From positions 1 through 57,637 of the forward strand of contig CALUSM010000015.1 of assembly GCA_944323445.1 (NCBI GenBank): a stretch of 57,637 bases of DNA. Reading direction: 5' to 3'. Under the pieces are notes generated by a model that saw only the letters and a program-made list of their open reading frames with translations, did no database searches and had not been told where the DNA came from. The stretch's first letter is position 1. Each line of letters opens with the position of its first letter. A program made the translations under genes and the position numbers. The DNA is from an uncultured Bacteroidales bacterium (lineage in GTDB: Bacteria > Bacteroidota > Bacteroidia > Bacteroidales > UBA932). Shown one piece after another: positions 56,399 to 57,637 of the stretch.

Positions 56399-56965
56399 GA
56401 CACCCCGCATCCTTCACGTTGCTTTTTAGTTGAGTTGCATGTGCTTGAATATAAATGCTTTGTCAATCTGATGATATTTTAAGAGGGGCGGATTATGCTC
56501 AGAAAGAGCCTTTTTGCCGTCACTTAACTTTTTGCGTAAAATACAAGACCCAGTCCATCAGGAGATTGCATTATAACTAGAAAGTAACGTGAACTGCGGG
56601 GTTGGACCGGATGAATGGCGGCTGAGCGGCAACTATAAGCGTCTGCGCTGACACTTCGGTTTTTTCGTTCACCCTATCAGTATGTTGTCCTGTGATGCCG
56701 TGACGCTCTGATGTTCTGATGCGGCAGACCGAAAGCCACTAAGCCGATTCGTTGAAAAGACGCCCTTGACATTCTGGAAGTTATGAGCGGGTGTGATATT
56801 ATGTCATCTTAAAATGGCAGTCAAAAGCGGATTCCTGTTCCACTAAACACAGTAGTTACATAGAACATGCTGCGCAGCAAGCAGTTTAAAACAACTATTC
56901 GGTTTAGTGAGGGACGGTGGGGTGAGTCGTGTCTGTTGCACAGGGCTACTGCAAGGGCCTTCTCT

Positions 56966-57139
56966 CAACGAATTTACTTCGGTGTGCGCATGGAGGAAAA
57001 CAGCCTTGCAAATCAGACTGTTATGAGGCATGCTGCACATTTGCTGGTTTTTAAAAGAGGGCAAATGTGCAGCTGCTTTTGCAGACTACTGATTTTCAGT
57101 GGGTTGAAAAGCAGGGTGCACACCGAGGTAAATTCGTTG
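56966..57139. repeat. Inverted pair of a 22-bp repeat
   Basis: 56966-56987 is the reverse complement of 57118-57139 with one mismatch. Both carry the core ACCGARGTAAAYTC, also found between 5S and 23S. Confidence 0.75.
57032..57073. repeat. Perfect 13-bp hairpin
   Basis: GCTGCACATTTGC at 57032-57044 and its complement at 57061-57073 enclose 16 nt. No clear T-run follows on either strand. Confidence 0.75.
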
Positions 57140-57178
57140 AAAATGATTGAAGGATACCTGTCAACGCAATGAAGCGTA

Positions 57179-57202
57179 AGGGGTAAGTTTGCGGATAACC
57201 AT
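57179..57202 (+). repeat. Direct copy of the inverted-repeat arm, next to the rRNA terminator
   Basis: Matches 56334-56357 over 24 bp with two differences (G for T, C for T). It ends one base before the terminator of the rRNA operon. Confidence 0.75.
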
Positions 57203-57238
57203 AAAAAAAGCCCCCGGTGGATTTACCTCCGAGGGCTC
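57203..57238 (-). terminator. rRNA operon terminator
   Basis: On the minus strand AGCCCTCGGAGG, a TAAAT loop and CCACCGGGGGCT form a stem with a few mismatches, followed by seven Ts. It lies just after the 5S gene. Confidence 0.85.
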
Positions 57239-57246
57239 TAAGGGGC

Positions 57247-57354
57247 GGCGGCTACCTACTCTCCCACCCCTGTTAGGGCAGTACCATCGGCACGAGTGCG
57301 TTTAACTTCTCTGTTCGGAATGGGAAGAGGTTGGTCCACACCGTTATAACCACC
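57247..57354 (-). rRNA. rrf: 5S ribosomal RNA
   Basis: The terminal helix GGTGGTT pairs with AGCCGCC. The conserved core CCCATTCCGAACAGAGAAGTTAA and GGTACTGCC are present. The mature ends may differ by a few bases. The operon is read on the minus strand, so the 23S gene lies to the right. Confidence 0.93.
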
Positions 57355-57592
57355 ATCATATTTCTGCCCGGCAAGCCTTTCTGCGGCGTTGTTCGGTCGT
57401 CTGCGGCTCGGTCATTTACCGAAGTAAACTCCCTCGCCTCGCTCCCTCACCCTTGCATAAAGGCTCCCCGGACAGAAATCTGTACACGCGAACCTTTCGC
57501 CACGGTGACGGAACACGACCGTCTCCGGACGTATTCTATAAGAAATGAGAGAGACAACGATGTATTTGATTGCTTGTTCTGCGTCATATCAG
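57355..57592 (-). other. 23S-5S spacer
   Basis: About 235 bp without a tRNA gene. It holds the hairpin TTTAC-CGAA-GTAAA inside the third copy of the ACCGARGTAAAYTC core (57418-57431). Confidence 0.6.
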
Positions 57593-57637
57593 AAGTGTCG
57601 GGCTATTAGTACTGCTCGGCTTTGACGTTGCCGCCTT
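57593..57637 (-). rRNA. rrl: 23S ribosomal RNA, 3' tip (partial)
   Basis: The minus strand reads AAGGCGGCAACGTC then GAGCAGTACTAATAGCCCG, the conserved 3' end of 23S rRNA. The gene continues beyond the window. The exact 3' end may be some bases to the left or right. Confidence 0.85.

Larger units (their letters stand above)
55940..57202. other. 1.3-kb non-coding region rich in hairpins
   Basis: No credible gene is seen. Open frames here are short, overlap both strands and share chance peptides that come from repeats. The region holds two REP-like hairpin copies, a 15-bp inverted repeat with a third copy beside the rRNA terminator, a dispersed 14-nt core and a 13-bp hairpin, given separately. 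Confidence 0.7.

Noticed and set aside
56867..57172. 101-codon open frame and an antisense 73-codon frame
   Set aside because: They overlap, have no start signals, and their peptides come from the repeated cores and hairpin; no family resemblance.
55940..57202. CRISPR array in the repeat-rich tail
   Set aside because: Repeats are few, unevenly spaced and partly inverted; no regular repeat-spacer pattern and no cas genes.
57331..57609. 92-codon open frame across the 5S-23S spacer
   Set aside because: It runs through the rRNA spacer into the 23S end; the TEVNSL peptide is from the dispersed repeat.

Overview
The window reads as chromosomal DNA of a Bacteroidales bacterium. The signs are: many promoters of the Bacteroidota type (a -7 box TAnnTTTG close to the start codons), few Shine-Dalgarno sites, families largely confined to that phylum (DUF4493/DUF6359, DUF4296, a DUF6427-like membrane protein, a serine palmitoyltransferase-type enzyme), an Na+-NQR operon, and a tmRNA tag ending YALAA. 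The DNA is moderately GC-rich, so a host-associated genus other than typical AT-richer Bacteroides (for example a Rikenellaceae-like lineage) is possible. That is a guess from composition only.

Layout. 1-290: a broken, frameshifted fragment of a DUF4143-type ATPase and a hairpin. 294-9360 (minus): an ABC permease, a membrane TPR/HTH protein, NAD(P)H-hydrate dehydratase (nnrD), dinD, and a 1080-residue multi-cofactor amine/amino-acid dehydrogenase-like fusion. 9460-11960 (plus): a DUF4493 lipoprotein and a nucleotide-sugar dehydrogenase. 11967-14625 (minus): a tiny membrane protein and a UvrD/PcrA helicase. 14708-20550 (plus): the complete nqrABCDEF operon with its terminator. 20588-31200 (minus): tmRNA, a 7TM-HD phosphodiesterase, a serine palmitoyltransferase-type enzyme, gyrB, and a translationally coupled outer-membrane barrel and TPR protein.

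31265-33536 (plus): ftsE-like ATPase, nth and xerD. 33546-38677 (minus): tRNA-Cys, then a tightly packed run purM - lipoprotein - DEDD exonuclease - rlmI - msrC. 38803-40002 (plus): a class I aminotransferase. 39999-42865 (minus): a membrane protein, purD and a polysaccharide deacetylase. 42939-47959 (plus): DUF4296 lipoprotein, amidohydrolase, radical SAM protein, dtd, deoC and two small secreted beta-rich proteins. 48037-52661 (minus): wzz-like gene, ftsY and pheT. 52768-55939 (plus): an EamA transporter and a GH89 alpha-N-acetylglucosaminidase. 55940-57637: about 1.3 kb of non-coding, hairpin-rich DNA, then the end of an rRNA operon read on the minus strand (5S complete, 3' tip of 23S).

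Most of the window is housekeeping: respiration (Nqr), purine synthesis, DNA topology and repair, ribosome rescue, protein targeting and tRNA proofreading. The accessory or less ordinary parts are the fused dehydrogenase, dinD with a long palindrome inside it, the truncated DNA at the left edge, the coupled TPR/barrel pair and the repeat-rich tail next to the rRNA operon. I found no CRISPR array, no intact insertion sequence, no prophage and no clear defence island. No single locus stands out as a clearly new system; the best candidates are listed as findings.
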